From contig CAVYPM010000017.1 in assembly GCA_963770375.1 (NCBI GenBank), positions 744,001 to 808,000 of the forward strand: a stretch of 64,000 nt of DNA, given 5' to 3'. Numbering within the stretch: the stretch's first letter is position 1; each line of letters opens with the position of its first letter. Shown in pieces: positions 54,315 to 63,554 of this stretch. The notes under the pieces are model-generated. The model saw nothing but the letters and a program-made list of their open reading frames with translations, made no database searches and was not told the origin of the DNA. The position numbers were made by a program, and so were the translations under genes. Source of the DNA: DASVBE01 sp963770375. GTDB lineage: Bacteria > Actinomycetota > Actinomycetes > Streptosporangiales > Streptosporangiaceae.

Positions 54315-56678
54315 ATGCGCGTGACCAGCACGCTCCCGGCGCAGACCGGCACCGGCAGCCTCGACGGCCTGCGCGCGATCGAGCGGCGCGTGCTGTGGCT
54401 GTCCACCGCGATCATCGACCACGCCAACCGGGTCCGGCCCAACCCGACCGGCCTGAAGGTCGGCGGCCACCAGGCGTCCAGCGCCTCGATGGTGTCGATC
54501 ATGACCGAGCTGTGGTTCCGCCAGCTCCGCGCCGGTGACCTGGTGTCGGTCAAGCCGCACGCCTCGCCCGTGCTGCACGCGATCAACTACCTGCTCGGCG
54601 CGCTCGACGAGCGGTACCTGACCACGCTGCGGGCGTTCGGCGGGCTGCAGAGCTACCCGAGCCGGTCCAAGGACCCGGACCCGGTCGACTACTCCACCGG
54701 CTCGGTCGGCATCGGCGCGACCGCGCCGGTGTGGGGTGCGCTGGCCCGCCGGTACATCCTCAGCCACGCCGACACCCCGCCCGCTGACGGCACCCCCGGC
54801 CGCCAGTACTCCCTGATCGGCGACGCGGAGCTGGACGAGGGCGCGTGCTGGGAGGCGATCCTCGACCCGGCCGTGGCCGAGCTGGGCGAGGTCGTCTGGA
54901 TCGTGGACTTCAACCGGCAGTCGCTGGACCGCGTGGTGCCCAACATCGGCGCGCCCCGGCTGCAGGGCATGTTCGCGGCGGCCGGCTGGCAGGTGCTCAC
55001 GGTCAAGTACGGCCGGCTGCTGAACGGCATCTTCGCCCGGCCCGGCGGCGGCGCGCTGCGCGACCGGATCGACGACATGCCGAACCCGGAGTACCAGCGG
55101 CTGCTCCGCTGCCGCCCGGCCGACCTGCGGGACCGGCTGCCCGGCCAGGGCCCGCAGGCCGGGCAGCTGGGAGAGCTGCTGGCCGGCGTGGCAGACGCGG
55201 AGCTGCACGCCGCGTTCCGCGGCCTGGGCGGGCACGACCTTGCCGCCCTGGGCGACGCCTTCGCGGCCATCGACGACAGCAGGCCGACGGTGATCTTCGC
55301 GTACACCGTGAAGGGCTACGGTCTCCCCGGCGAGGGCCACCCGCAGAACCACTCCGCGCTGCTGACCGGCGACCAGCTGCGTGACCTCGCCGCACGGCTG
55401 GGCGCCGACCCGGACCAGCCGTGGGCCAGGTTCGCCAGCGGCAGCCCGGAGGCGGAGCTGTGCGCGGCCGCCGCGGCCCGGCTGCGCCGCGAGCCGCCGC
55501 CCGCGGCCCGCCCGGCGGCGATCCCGGAAGACTTCGGCCGCACCCCGCACGGCAAGTCCACCACCCAGGCCGCGCTCGGCCGGGCCCTGCTCGACCTGAC
55601 CCGGCAGGCGCCGGAGGCGGCCCGCCGGGTGGTCACGGTCAGCCCGGACGTCAGCTCCAGCACCAACCTGGGCGGCTGGGTGAACAAGGTCGGCGTGTGG
55701 TCGCCGACCGAGCGGGTGGACTGGTTCGCCGACGACGGCGAGACGATCCTGCACTGGCGGGAGCGGCCCACCGGCCAGCACATCGAGCTGGGCATCGCGG
55801 AGACCAACCTGGTCGGCCTGCTCGGCGAGCTGGGTGCGACCTGGAGCCGGTGGGGCGAGCCGCTGCTGCCGATCGGCGTGCTGTACGACCCGTTCGTCGG
55901 CCGGGCGCTGGAACCGTGGTCGTTCGGCATCTACGCGGGCGGTCAGTCGATCCTGGTCGGCACCCCGTCCGGGGTCAGCCTGGCCCCCGAGGGCGGCGCG
56001 CACCAGTCGGTGATCACCCCGTCGATCGGCATCGAGCAGCCCGGCTGCGTCAGCTACGAGCCCGCGTTCGCGCTGGACGCCGAGTGGTGCCTGCTGGCCA
56101 GCCTGGCCCAGCTCGGGAAGGCCGGCGGCTCATCGGCGTACCTGCGGCTGTCGACCCGCCCGGTGGACCAGTCGCTGGCCGCGGTCCCGGCCGACCCGGA
56201 CGCACGGGAACTGCGGCGGCGCCGCGCGGTGGCCGGCGGCTACCCGATCCGCCTGCACGCCGGGCCGCAGCTGACGATCGCCGCGATGGGCGCGGTGCTG
56301 CCCGAGGCGCTGGCCGCCGCGGACCGCCTGGACGCGGCCGGCGTGGGCTGCGACGTGATCTGCGTGACCAGCGCGGACCTGCTGTTCCGCGCGACGGCGG
56401 CCAGGAACGGGCTGCAGGACGGGCCGACCTGGATCCTGGAGCAGCTGTTCCCGGCCAGCCGGGCCCGGCCCCTCCTGACGGTCCTTGACGGGCACCCGCA
56501 CACGCTGGCGTTCCTCGCCGGGGTCCGCAACGTACCTTCCGTAACCCTTGGTGTTCATCAGTTTGGCCAGTCCGGTGATCCATCCGAGGTGTACCGGTAT
56601 CACGGCATCGACACGGGAAGCATCGTGCGGGCCGGGCTTGGCCTGGCTGACCGGGAGCCGCGGGGCGGCGGCCCGTGA
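54315..56678 (+). CDS. Transketolase-like pyruvate dehydrogenase E1 component homologue
   Basis: About 787 residues. Thiamine-diphosphate signature: LIGDAELDEGACWEAILDPAVAELGEVVWIVDFNRQSLD (GDxE...N). It shares with the homodimeric E1 (AceE) the order pyrimidine domain (about 430-600), C-terminal domain, and motifs VGGHQASSASMVSIMTELWF, VKPHASPVLHAINYLLG and YTVKGYGLPGEGHPQNHSALL. The true AceE is about 890 residues; this shorter relative is annotated as transketolase-like with unclear substrate, and no E2 or E3 gene is near. The first 9 codons upstream (GTG 54288) may belong to the gene; ATG 54315 is chosen. Confidence 0.82.
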   Translation: MRVTSTLPAQTGTGSLDGLRAIERRVLWLSTAIIDHANRVRPNPTGLKVGGHQASSASMVSIMTELWFRQLRAGDLVSVKPHASPVLHAINYLLGALDERYLTTLRAFGGLQSYPSRSKDPDPVDYSTGSVGIGATAPVWGALARRYILSHADTPPADGTPGRQYSLIGDAELDEGACWEAILDPAVAELGEVVWIVDFNRQSLDRVVPNIGAPRLQGMFAAAGWQVLTVKYGRLLNGIFARPGGGALRDRIDDMPNPEYQRLLRCRPADLRDRLPGQGPQAGQLGELLAGVADAELHAAFRGLGGHDLAALGDAFAAIDDSRPTVIFAYTVKGYGLPGEGHPQNHSALLTGDQLRDLAARLGADPDQPWARFASGSPEAELCAAAAARLRREPPPAARPAAIPEDFGRTPHGKSTTQAALGRALLDLTRQAPEAARRVVTVSPDVSSSTNLGGWVNKVGVWSPTERVDWFADDGETILHWRERPTGQHIELGIAETNLVGLLGELGATWSRWGEPLLPIGVLYDPFVGRALEPWSFGIYAGGQSILVGTPSGVSLAPEGGAHQSVITPSIGIEQPGCVSYEPAFALDAEWCLLASLAQLGKAGGSSAYLRLSTRPVDQSLAAVPADPDARELRRRRAVAGGYPIRLHAGPQLTIAAMGAVLPEALAAADRLDAAGVGCDVICVTSADLLFRATAARNGLQDGPTWILEQLFPASRARPLLTVLDGHPHTLAFLAGVRNVPSVTLGVHQFGQSGDPSEVYRYHGIDTGSIVRAGLGLADREPRGGGP

Positions 56679-56686
56679 GACGGAAG

Positions 56687-57355
56687 TTACGAGTGCGCGC
56701 CGAGGATGTCGGTGTGATGGCAGAAGTGCACGCGGGCAGGCTCGGCGGACTTCACCCGGTCCAGTGACGCCCACCACGCGTCCACGTCCCTGGCCTGGCC
56801 CTCGGGCAGGTCCGCGCCGGGCGGGGCGTTGTACTGCTCGGGCGCGTAGGCCGCGTCGCCGATCAGCACTTCCTCGCCGGCCGCGGTCTGGATCACGACA
56901 GACTGGTGGCCGGTCGTGTGCCCGGGCGTGGTGAGCACGGACAGGCCGGGCACGATCTCGGCGTCCCCGTCGAGCAGCTCGAACCGGGCGCCCATGAAGT
57001 CGAACCATTCGGCCATCCAGGCCGAGTCGGCCCGGGCGCGCTCCAGCTCGGCCCGCTGGATGTAGAAGGGCGCGTGCCTGAACACCGCGTTCTGGCCGCA
57101 GTGATCGAAGTGCAGGTGGGTGTTGATGACCAGGCTGATATCCGCCGGGGTCATGTCCAGCCGGGCCAGCGCGTCGGCGGCGGCGACGTTGACCACGCGC
57201 CAGTCGTTCAGCAGCCGGTCCGGGCCGCCGGCGCCGGTGTCGACCAGGGCGGCGCCGCCGTCGTAGCGGACCACGAAGCCGTGCACGGGGGTAACGTCGC
57301 TGCTGCCCGGGGCGGCCAGCGTGGCCAGGTGCAGGCGCTCGATCTCCAGAGGCAT
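56687..57355 (-). CDS. MBL-fold metallohydrolase (N-acyl homoserine lactonase-like)
   Basis: 222 residues. The binuclear metal site is complete: VINTHLHFDHCGQNAVF (HxHxDH), TPGHTTGHQSVVI, IGDAAYAPEQY, and VHFCHHTD at the end. This places it in the AttM/AiiA-type lactonase branch, which hydrolyses lactones, quorum signals included, but the substrate is not decided. ATG 57355 diverges from a GNAT gene; a run of seven T follows at 57422-57428 between them. Confidence 0.86.
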   Translation of the reverse strand: MPLEIERLHLATLAAPGSSDVTPVHGFVVRYDGGAALVDTGAGGPDRLLNDWRVVNVAAADALARLDMTPADISLVINTHLHFDHCGQNAVFRHAPFYIQRAELERARADSAWMAEWFDFMGARFELLDGDAEIVPGLSVLTTPGHTTGHQSVVIQTAAGEEVLIGDAAYAPEQYNAPPGADLPEGQARDVDAWWASLDRVKSAEPARVHFCHHTDILGAHS

Positions 57356-57446
57356 AGGGCTATCGTGCCAGCCCTCGTCGTTACAGCCGCCAGCAGCGCC
57401 GCCGTCGCCGGGGCGCGCGGATTTTTTTGGATTACGCTTCGTTGGC

Positions 57447-58010
57447 GTGCCCCGACGATTTGACCGTATTCAGACGGAGCGGCTGATTCTCCGCCGCTGG
57501 CTACTGCGGGACCGCGCCCCGTTCGCGGTGATGAACGCCGATCCCGAGGTCATGCGGTACTTCCCGGCCCGCCTTGACCGCGAGACGAGCGACGCGTTCG
57601 CGGACCGCATCGACGCGCGGCTCGAGCGGCAGGGCTTCGGCCTGTGGGCCCTCGAGCGGCGGGACACCGCCGAGTTCATCGGGTTCACCGGCCTCAACCC
57701 GATGCCCGCGGGCACTCCCGGCGCGGGCGGCCAGGAAATCGGCTGGCGCCTCGCGGCGAGCTCCTGGCATAAGGGATACGCCACTGAGGCGGCGAAGGCC
57801 GTTGTCGACGTAGCCTTCAACGGCCTGAACCTGCCGGAGATCTGGTCGATAACCTCGGTCCTGAACGAGCCGTCGCGGGCGGTCATGCGGCGGCTGGGCA
57901 TGACCGAGCACTCGTTCTTCGATCACCCCACGGTGCCGCTCACGAGTCCTTTGCTCGCGCACGTCGCCTGCTGGCTGCCTAATCCGTCAGCTGCGGAAAA
58001 CCCCTGCTGA
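57447..58010 (+). CDS. GNAT-family N-acetyltransferase (RimJ/RimL type)
   Basis: 187 residues: RFDRIQTERLILRRWLLRDRAPF, MNADPEVMRYFPARLD, IGWRLAASSWHKGYATEAAKAVVDVAF, with the acetyl-CoA loop Q/H-K-G-Y-A-T. It could acetylate ribosomal proteins or small amines. GTG 57447 is the preferred start. It ends just before a strong hairpin. Confidence 0.86.
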   Translation: MPRRFDRIQTERLILRRWLLRDRAPFAVMNADPEVMRYFPARLDRETSDAFADRIDARLERQGFGLWALERRDTAEFIGFTGLNPMPAGTPGAGGQEIGWRLAASSWHKGYATEAAKAVVDVAFNGLNLPEIWSITSVLNEPSRAVMRRLGMTEHSFFDHPTVPLTSPLLAHVACWLPNPSAAENPC

Positions 58011-58029
58011 TAGGACGCCGGGGCGGCGA

Positions 58030-58067
58030 GTTGGCGCTGCCGGCGGCAGGACGCCGGCAGCACCAAC
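58030..58067. terminator. 15-bp stem-loop between convergent genes
   Basis: GTTGGCGCTGCCGGC (58030-58044) and GCCGGCAGCACCAAC (58053-58067) pair at 14 of 15 positions around an 8-nt loop; flanking CGGGGCGG and CCGCCCCG extend the stem. It lies between the GNAT gene and the convergent hydrolase and likely terminates both. Confidence 0.7.
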
Positions 58068-58256
58068 CCCCGCCCCGACTTTGATCAACGTGCCCAGCGG
58101 CCCATGTCCGGGCCCAGCACAAGCATGATCTTCAGTATGCGTGTGGCGGATGAGGATGGCCGGGTGGCCGTGCTCCGGCGGCGGGGATTTTCCCAATCCG
58201 GAACACCGCGCCGGCCGCGCGATAGCGGGGATCCGGGTCCACGGCGGACAGGGATC

Positions 58257-59138
58257 TTACCGAGCGAGGAGATGTGCGCTGAAGCCGGCGACGGCTTGGC
58301 TGAATGCCTCCGGTTCTTCGAGGTGGGCCATGTGACCGGAGCGCTCGAGGATGGTCAGCTGAGATCCGGGAATCGCATCATGCAGCTCTCTCGCCCAGCG
58401 CGGTCCGCAGAGGAAGTCGTGCTCGCCCGTCAGGACCAGCGCCGGAGTGGCGATCGAGCTGAGCTGCCGCCGCACATCGAACGGCGCCGGCTCCTCCCCG
58501 TGCAGGGGGTCTACCCACGCGCGCAGGGCGGCTCGCACCGGAGCAAGGCGGCCCTCATGAGCCCAGTAATCGGCAAAGTACACCGGCATGATCCTGCGAA
58601 GGCCGTGAGTGATGGCGTCATCGTCCTGAGCAGCGAGCGTTGCCTGGTAGGCGCCGAACATGCCGGAAGCTTCCGGCTGGTCCGGGTGCTGCTGGGGAAA
58701 GAGCTGCAGATTGCTCATGGCGGCGGCCCAGAAATCGGCGTCGAGCACGGGCGCGGTCGCGTAGAGGATGAGACCGGCGAGCGTATCCGGATGCTCCAGC
58801 GCATAGCGCTGGGCAACGAACCCGCCGTGCGAATGACCGAGCACCAGCACCTTGGGGGCGCCCAGGTGCTCGGCGACACCGTGCAGGAACCGCGCCCACA
58901 CGTCCAGCCGGTAGTCGCGCCGGGCGGGAAGGCGGCCGGAGTCCCCGGTTCCGATCGGCTCCAGGTAGACCATGGTCAGGTGCTGCTCAAGGGCGGGCAT
59001 ACGGAGGTATTCCCACCCGAAGCCCGGCCCTCCGGGGTGGGCCAGGCAGAGTGGTCCGGTACCGAAAACATGGAAGACCTGCCGCACGCCATCAATGGTG
59101 ATCGCGTGCTTTCCGTGCTGCATGCCTGAGAGCCTCAT
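58257..59138 (-). CDS. Alpha/beta hydrolase
   Basis: 293 residues: oxyanion region AHPGGPGFGWEYLR, nucleophile elbow GHSHGG, ALVLTGEHDFLCGP with the acid, and SGHMAHLEEP with the catalytic His. It resembles proline iminopeptidase-like or epoxide-hydrolase-like enzymes; substrate unknown. Its ATG at 59138 overlaps the end of the VOC gene (ATGA), so the two form an operon. Confidence 0.86.
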   Translation of the reverse strand: MRLSGMQHGKHAITIDGVRQVFHVFGTGPLCLAHPGGPGFGWEYLRMPALEQHLTMVYLEPIGTGDSGRLPARRDYRLDVWARFLHGVAEHLGAPKVLVLGHSHGGFVAQRYALEHPDTLAGLILYATAPVLDADFWAAAMSNLQLFPQQHPDQPEASGMFGAYQATLAAQDDDAITHGLRRIMPVYFADYWAHEGRLAPVRAALRAWVDPLHGEEPAPFDVRRQLSSIATPALVLTGEHDFLCGPRWARELHDAIPGSQLTILERSGHMAHLEEPEAFSQAVAGFSAHLLAR

Positions 59139-59725
59139 TTCAGGACGGCCTTGCCGATGATCGCCACCAGGCCGGGCTCTCCTTGGGTAACGGGGAGCTC
59201 GACGCCCAGCGCCGCCAGCGCGGTTTTCATCTTTGCCGGGTCAGGATGCGAACCAGCGAACGAGGTCAGCATCGCCACGGGCAGGTTGCGGGCCGGATGG
59301 GGTGTCGTCCCCCAGTCGATCAGGAAGGGCACCACCGTGTCAGCCCGGCGTGTCAATCGCCAGCTCACCGTCTCGCCGGCGGGCGTTGTGCGGGACATAG
59401 GCTCTACCGGGCCCGGGTCGTAACCGCGCCGCCGCGCCCGGGCGACCTGTGCGTCGATGTCGTCCGCACGGGCCGCCCACGTCACGAGGCGGGGGGCGGT
59501 CAGGTCGCCGATTCCCACGAACAGTGGCCGGGCCGGCTCGGGTTGCTCCCGATCGGGCCCGACGATCTCGAGGTAGCGCAGCCCCCCGAGCCCAAGCAGG
59601 AAGTTGCGGGTGCCGCCTCCGACATGCCGGCCCCCCTCGACCGGCCATACGCCGGTCAGGCCAGCGATGTAACGGACGGACTCGTCAACGTCCGGCGTGG
59701 CGTAGACCAGATGGTCCAAAGTCAT
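59135..59725 (-). CDS. VOC-family protein with glyoxalase-like domain
   Basis: 196 residues: MTLDHLVYATPDVDESVRYIAGLTG, RHVGGGTRNFLLGLGGLRYLEIVGPD, DIDAQVARARRRGYDPGPVEPMSRTTPAGE. This is the glyoxalase_3-like branch found in many actinomycetes. The ATG at 59725 is chosen over the one at 59785 because the VOC domain starts there. It is translationally coupled to the downstream hydrolase. Confidence 0.85.
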   Translation of the reverse strand: MTLDHLVYATPDVDESVRYIAGLTGVWPVEGGRHVGGGTRNFLLGLGGLRYLEIVGPDREQPEPARPLFVGIGDLTAPRLVTWAARADDIDAQVARARRRGYDPGPVEPMSRTTPAGETVSWRLTRRADTVVPFLIDWGTTPHPARNLPVAMLTSFAGSHPDPAKMKTALAALGVELPVTQGEPGLVAIIGKAVLK

Positions 59726-59844
59726 GACGTCAGCCTCGCAATCACCGGAACCGGGACGACTCGCCGGGCCCGGAAGGCCGGTCACCGGATCGCTTCCGGC
59801 ACAAGCCGTACGTCGTCACGATTGTTCCCGGCGTGGACAAGGCC

Positions 59845-60522
59845 CTAGCAGCAGGCTGCCCCGCGCCAGGACTGGCGGCCCTCCCAGACGGACCAGGCCG
59901 CGATGCCAAGGGCGATGACCTGGTCGGTGGCTGACCAGGTGGGCCAGATCGCCACCACGGCCAGGCCGGCCAGCACGGCGGCGGCCTGGGCGGCGCACAT
60001 GAGGTTCTGGGTGCCCTCGCCCGCGGTGGCACCGGAGCCCAGCCGCTGGCCAAGCCGCCGTTTGGCGATCCCCAGCACCGGCATGATCACCACGCTGCTC
60101 GCGGTCAGCGCGATGCCCAGGACCGAGACTCCCACCCGGTCATGGCCAGCCAGCCCACGGATGGCCCCGGCCGCGATCCAGGCCGCCAGCAGCCAGAAAC
60201 TGACCGCAACAGCCCGCTGCGCCCGGCGCTCCGCATCCGGCGACTGGATGCGTGACCCGGTGAACCGCCACACGACGATGACGCTCGCCGCACCCTCGAT
60301 GGCGCTCCCCGCGGCCCACCCGCTCAGCGCAACCGACCCGGCCGCCACCCCCGCAGCAAGACCCAGGACCGCCTCGGCCAGCATCCACACCAGCGACACC
60401 CAGGCCAGCCACCGCGCATACCGCGCAAACCGCAGCCACGCATCATCCCGGACAGCGAGCGTGCACCCGCAGTCCCCGCAGCATGTGCAGGCAGCAGGTG
60501 CGATTCCCGGCTCAGCCGCCAT
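59845..60522 (-). CDS. Cation-transporter-like membrane protein with Cys-rich ends
   Basis: 225 residues with five or six helices of the cation diffusion facilitator fold (WLAWVSLVWMLAEAVLGLAAG, VAVSFWLLAAWIAAGAI, VLGIALTASSVVIMPVLGIAKRRLG). The canonical Asp/His ligands of CDF helices 2 and 5 are not evident. Instead Cys clusters sit at both termini: CTCCGDCGC near residue 10 and CC at the very end. A role in handling a soft metal such as Cu, Hg or Cd is an inference from these. ATG 60522; the frame upstream is dismissed. Confidence 0.75.
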   Translation of the reverse strand: MAAEPGIAPAACTCCGDCGCTLAVRDDAWLRFARYARWLAWVSLVWMLAEAVLGLAAGVAAGSVALSGWAAGSAIEGAASVIVVWRFTGSRIQSPDAERRAQRAVAVSFWLLAAWIAAGAIRGLAGHDRVGVSVLGIALTASSVVIMPVLGIAKRRLGQRLGSGATAGEGTQNLMCAAQAAAVLAGLAVVAIWPTWSATDQVIALGIAAWSVWEGRQSWRGAACC

Positions 60523-60561
60523 GCCATCACTGTAGGCCGGGCGTCCTCGGCGCAATACAGG

Positions 60562-61320
60562 TCAGGTGACCGGGTCGCGGCCCTGCCAGGTCGTGATGCA
60601 GGCCTCGTTGCCCTCGGCGTCGGCCAGCACCCAGAACGCGGGGGCCTCGTCGTCGGACAGCAGGCGGCCGCCCGCGGCCAGCGCCGCGTCGATGCGGGAC
60701 TTCGCCTCGTCGTGCGGGACGGAGAGGTCGAAGTGGATCCGGTTGCGCTGCGGGCGCGGCGCGTCCATCTGCTGGAACCAGATCGCCGGGCCCTGCCCGA
60801 CCGGGTCGACCAGCGCGTCCTCGGGGCCGTCCCGCCCGGGCTCGCTGACGTAGCCCAGCACGGCCCGCCAGAACGGCCGGATCGAGGAGATGTCCATGGC
60901 GTCGATGGCGATCTCCAGCATCTGCAGCGACCGCGGGCCGGTGCCGCCCGTGCCGGGCTCGGTGGCGTAGCCCGCGTCCCGCAGGGCGGCGGTGATCTGC
61001 CCGGCCAGCCTGGCTTCCCGGGCGGTGACCTCGGCGATCGCGCGGTTCTGCAGGGCGAGGACCACGCCGTCGTGCCGGACGTCCATCCACAGGGTGGCGT
61101 CGGCATCCGGGCCCGCCGCCGCGGTGGCCCGGGTGGCCAGGCCGGCGGCCTCGGCCAGGGAGGCGGCCGGCACGCTGGCGCGCAGCCAGCCGAGGATGTA
61201 GCGCCAGCCCAGGTCGCTGACCGCGTCCGAGGCCTCGGTCCTGGTCAGCTTCCGGCTCTCGTCCGCGCCCGCGCCGCCGCTGCCCGGGTCTCCCGGCGCC
61301 CCGGCTGAGGTATCAGTCAT
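60562..61320 (-). CDS. Pterin-carbinolamine-dehydratase-like / VOC two-domain protein
   Basis: 252 residues. The N half (about 25-125) resembles 4a-hydroxytetrahydrobiopterin dehydratase (LTRTEASDAVSDLGWRYILG, TLWMDVRHDGVVLALQNRAI), without the canonical His-His catalytic pair in visible form. The C half is a VOC domain (LEIAIDAMDISSIRPFWRAVLGY, RIHFDLSVPHDEAKSRI). The combination recurs in actinomycetes; function unknown. Starts at ATG 61320 or 61329 are both possible. Its upstream neighbour is the CDF-like gene. Confidence 0.75.
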   Translation of the reverse strand: MTDTSAGAPGDPGSGGAGADESRKLTRTEASDAVSDLGWRYILGWLRASVPAASLAEAAGLATRATAAAGPDADATLWMDVRHDGVVLALQNRAIAEVTAREARLAGQITAALRDAGYATEPGTGGTGPRSLQMLEIAIDAMDISSIRPFWRAVLGYVSEPGRDGPEDALVDPVGQGPAIWFQQMDAPRPQRNRIHFDLSVPHDEAKSRIDAALAAGGRLLSDDEAPAFWVLADAEGNEACITTWQGRDPVT

Positions 61321-61394
61321 GGCGGTCATGATGGCAGCGCCGGCTGACAAACCGGGGCGCGCAGAATGTCCGAGGCGGCGGTCAGGCTACGGCC

Positions 61395-61805
61395 ATGAGC
61401 GAGAACGCAGAGCAGACCCTGCGGGCCTTCTGGGACCGGATCAACCAGCGCGACTGGGCCGGGCTTGGCCGCCTGCTCGCCCCTGGCCTGCAGACCCGGT
61501 ACCTGGCCACCGATGAGCTGATCGACGGCGCCGACGCCTTCGTCCGGCTGAACGCGGAGTACCCGGGGCGCTTCCGGGTCACCGTGCTCGACCTGGTCGC
61601 GGCCGGGGACCGGGCGGTGTCCTGCGCCCGGCTCGACGCCGAGGACGGCAGCGAGGCGCACCTCGTCACCTCGTTCGCGACCGTGCGCGGCGGTTTGGTG
61701 ACCGACCTGACCGAGCTCTGGGCCGAGCCCGGCCAGGAGGTCCCGCACGACCGGCGCCCGGCACCGGCCGGAAATTCGCGGCAGCCGCCCGAAGCGGGCA
61801 TCTAG
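61395..61805 (+). CDS. SnoaL-like NTF2-fold protein
   Basis: 136 residues: AEQTLRAFWDRINQRDWAGLGRLLAPG, DADAFVRLNAEYPGRFRVTVLDLVAAGDRAV. A cone-shaped hydrophobic pocket is typical of this fold (polyketide cyclases, isomerases), but catalytic residues cannot be assigned. It is 51 bp upstream of proline iminopeptidase. Confidence 0.8.
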   Translation: MSENAEQTLRAFWDRINQRDWAGLGRLLAPGLQTRYLATDELIDGADAFVRLNAEYPGRFRVTVLDLVAAGDRAVSCARLDAEDGSEAHLVTSFATVRGGLVTDLTELWAEPGQEVPHDRRPAPAGNSRQPPEAGI

Positions 61806-61855
61806 GATGCCTTCCCGGGCTGCCTGCCATAACGACCCGGGAAGGACAACGGATC

Positions 61856-62893
61856 ATGGTCGAGCTGTATCCGCCGATCGAACCCTACGACCAGGGGATG
61901 CTGGACGTCGGCGACGGCAACCTCGTCTACTGGGAAACATCCGGAAACCCCGACGGCAAGCCCGCTGTGTTCCTGCACGGCGGGCCCGGCCAGGGCACCG
62001 TGCCGGGCATGCGCCGCGGCTTCGACCCGGAGCGCTACCGGATCGTGCTGTTCGACCAGCGCGGCTGCGGCCGCAGCACGCCGCACGCCAGCGACCCGGA
62101 CGCCGACATGTCGGTCAACACCACCCCGCACCTGATCGCCGACATGGAGCGGCTGCGCGAGCACCTGGGTATCACCCGGTGGCTGCTGCACGGCGGCTCC
62201 TGGGGCTCGACGCTGGGGCTCGCCTACGCGCAGGCGCACCCGGACCGGGTCTCGGAGATCGTCCTCGTCGCGATCACCACCTCGCGGCGGTCAGAGACGG
62301 ACTGGCTGTACCGCGGCGCGGCCCGGTTCTTCCCCGCCGACTGGGCAAGGTTCGTGGCCGGCGCGGGCCTGTCCGCAGCGGACCTCCGCGGCCTCGGCCT
62401 GGACCAGCCGGGCCTGACCGACCCCGGCCTGGCCGGCTCGGCCGGCACGCCGGAGCTGGGCGCGGCCGTGCTGGCCGGCTACGCCCGGCTGATGGACGAC
62501 CAGGACCCGAAGGTCCGCGCCCAGGCCACGCTGGACTGGGCCGCCTGGGAAGACACCGTGCTGTCCCTGGAGCCGAACGCCAGGCCCGGCGCGTTCAGCG
62601 GCCACGCCGACCTGGACCTGCAGGCCATGGTGCGGATCTGCGCGCACTACGCGGTGCACGGCGCCTGGCTGGAGGAGGGCCAGCTGATCAGGGACGCCGG
62701 GCGGCTGGCCGGGATCCCCGGCGTGCTCATCCACGGCCGGCAAGATCTCAGCTGCCCGCTCGACTCCGCCTGGGCACTGGCCCAGGCGTGGCCGGACGCC
62801 GAGCTGCTCGCCCCGGCCGACTCCGGCCACCGCGGCAGCCCCACCAAGCGCGAGCTGACCATGGACGCCCTCAACCGGTTCGCGAGCCGCTGA
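61856..62893 (+). CDS. pip: Proline iminopeptidase
   Basis: 345 residues of the S33 family, releasing N-terminal proline from peptides. HGGPGQGTVPGMRRGFDP gives the oxyanion HGGPG motif; HGGSWGSTLGLAYAQ holds the nucleophile Ser115; VLIHGRQDLSCPLDS the acid; DSGHRGSPTK the His. ATG 61856 follows GGAAGGACAACGGATC, and the length matches the family (about 320-345). Confidence 0.92.
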   Translation: MVELYPPIEPYDQGMLDVGDGNLVYWETSGNPDGKPAVFLHGGPGQGTVPGMRRGFDPERYRIVLFDQRGCGRSTPHASDPDADMSVNTTPHLIADMERLREHLGITRWLLHGGSWGSTLGLAYAQAHPDRVSEIVLVAITTSRRSETDWLYRGAARFFPADWARFVAGAGLSAADLRGLGLDQPGLTDPGLAGSAGTPELGAAVLAGYARLMDDQDPKVRAQATLDWAAWEDTVLSLEPNARPGAFSGHADLDLQAMVRICAHYAVHGAWLEEGQLIRDAGRLAGIPGVLIHGRQDLSCPLDSAWALAQAWPDAELLAPADSGHRGSPTKRELTMDALNRFASR

Positions 62894-62897
62894 GCGC

Positions 62898-63094
62898 TCA
62901 GGGGCCGGCGCCGGAGCCGCTGGCCGACGGCGTCACGGTGACCTCCGTCGGGTGATGCGCGACACTCGTCCGCCACCTGATGTACGACAGTCCAAAGCGC
63001 GGATCGCGGCAGGAGCGTGCGTCGCGGAGTACACCGGGGCGGGGCCGCACCCGGAGATCGCGGCCATGGCCGCGAGCAGGGCAGGAGTTCTCAT
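62898..63094 (-). CDS. Small lipoprotein-like protein (one frameshift)
   Basis: About 65 residues in two frames. ATG 63094 gives MRTPALLAAMAAISGCG with a lipobox (AISGC). After a break near 62995 the end is FGLSYIRWRTSVAHHPTEVTVTP to TGA 62898. The frame could also start at 63149, which would bypass the signal. It converges with proline iminopeptidase, ending 5 bp after it. Confidence 0.4.
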
Positions 63095-63244
63095 GTCTTT
63101 GCGACGGCCCGCCGCACCCTCGGGTGGGACGGCTGCTCGTCCTGGTCATACCCAGGCGAGAGCTGATCGTCCTGATCTGCTCGCGGGGTCCGGCTGCCGT
63201 GGATCGCCGGAGTTCCAGGCAGTAGATGCGGACGCCCGGTGGTG

Positions 63245-63554
63245 TTACAGCTTCTGCGCGACCTCGTAGTGCGTGACGGTGGTCTCGCGGTCGATGAGGT
63301 AGCTGTCATCCTCGGGGTAGAAGAACGGCGACGCTGATGTCGTGGCCCGCGAAGCCCTCGATGTCGGTCCGCGATGACCACCAGCTGACCGTCATGACCT
63401 CGGTGCGGCCGTCGCCCAGGTCGGTGGTCCACATCTGAGCGCCCAGGTTGCCTGGTGTCTGGCGATATCCGCTCAGCCCGGTCCGGGTGATGTACTCCAC
63501 ATAGGCTGCGGTCTGCCCGGTCCTGACCCAGCCCCGCCATGTCCTGGCTATCAT
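63245..63554 (-). CDS. Antibiotic biosynthesis monooxygenase-fold protein (one frameshift)
   Basis: About 103 residues: MIARTWRGWVRTGQTAAYVEYITRTG, MTVSWWSSRTDIEGFAGHDIS, then after a break near 63330 FFYPEDDSYLIDRETTVTHYEV to TAA 63245. The dimeric ABM fold serves heme or quinone chemistry and stress functions. The first frame alone stops 61 bases earlier. ATG 63554 with AAGGGCGGACG ahead is the start. Confidence 0.7.
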
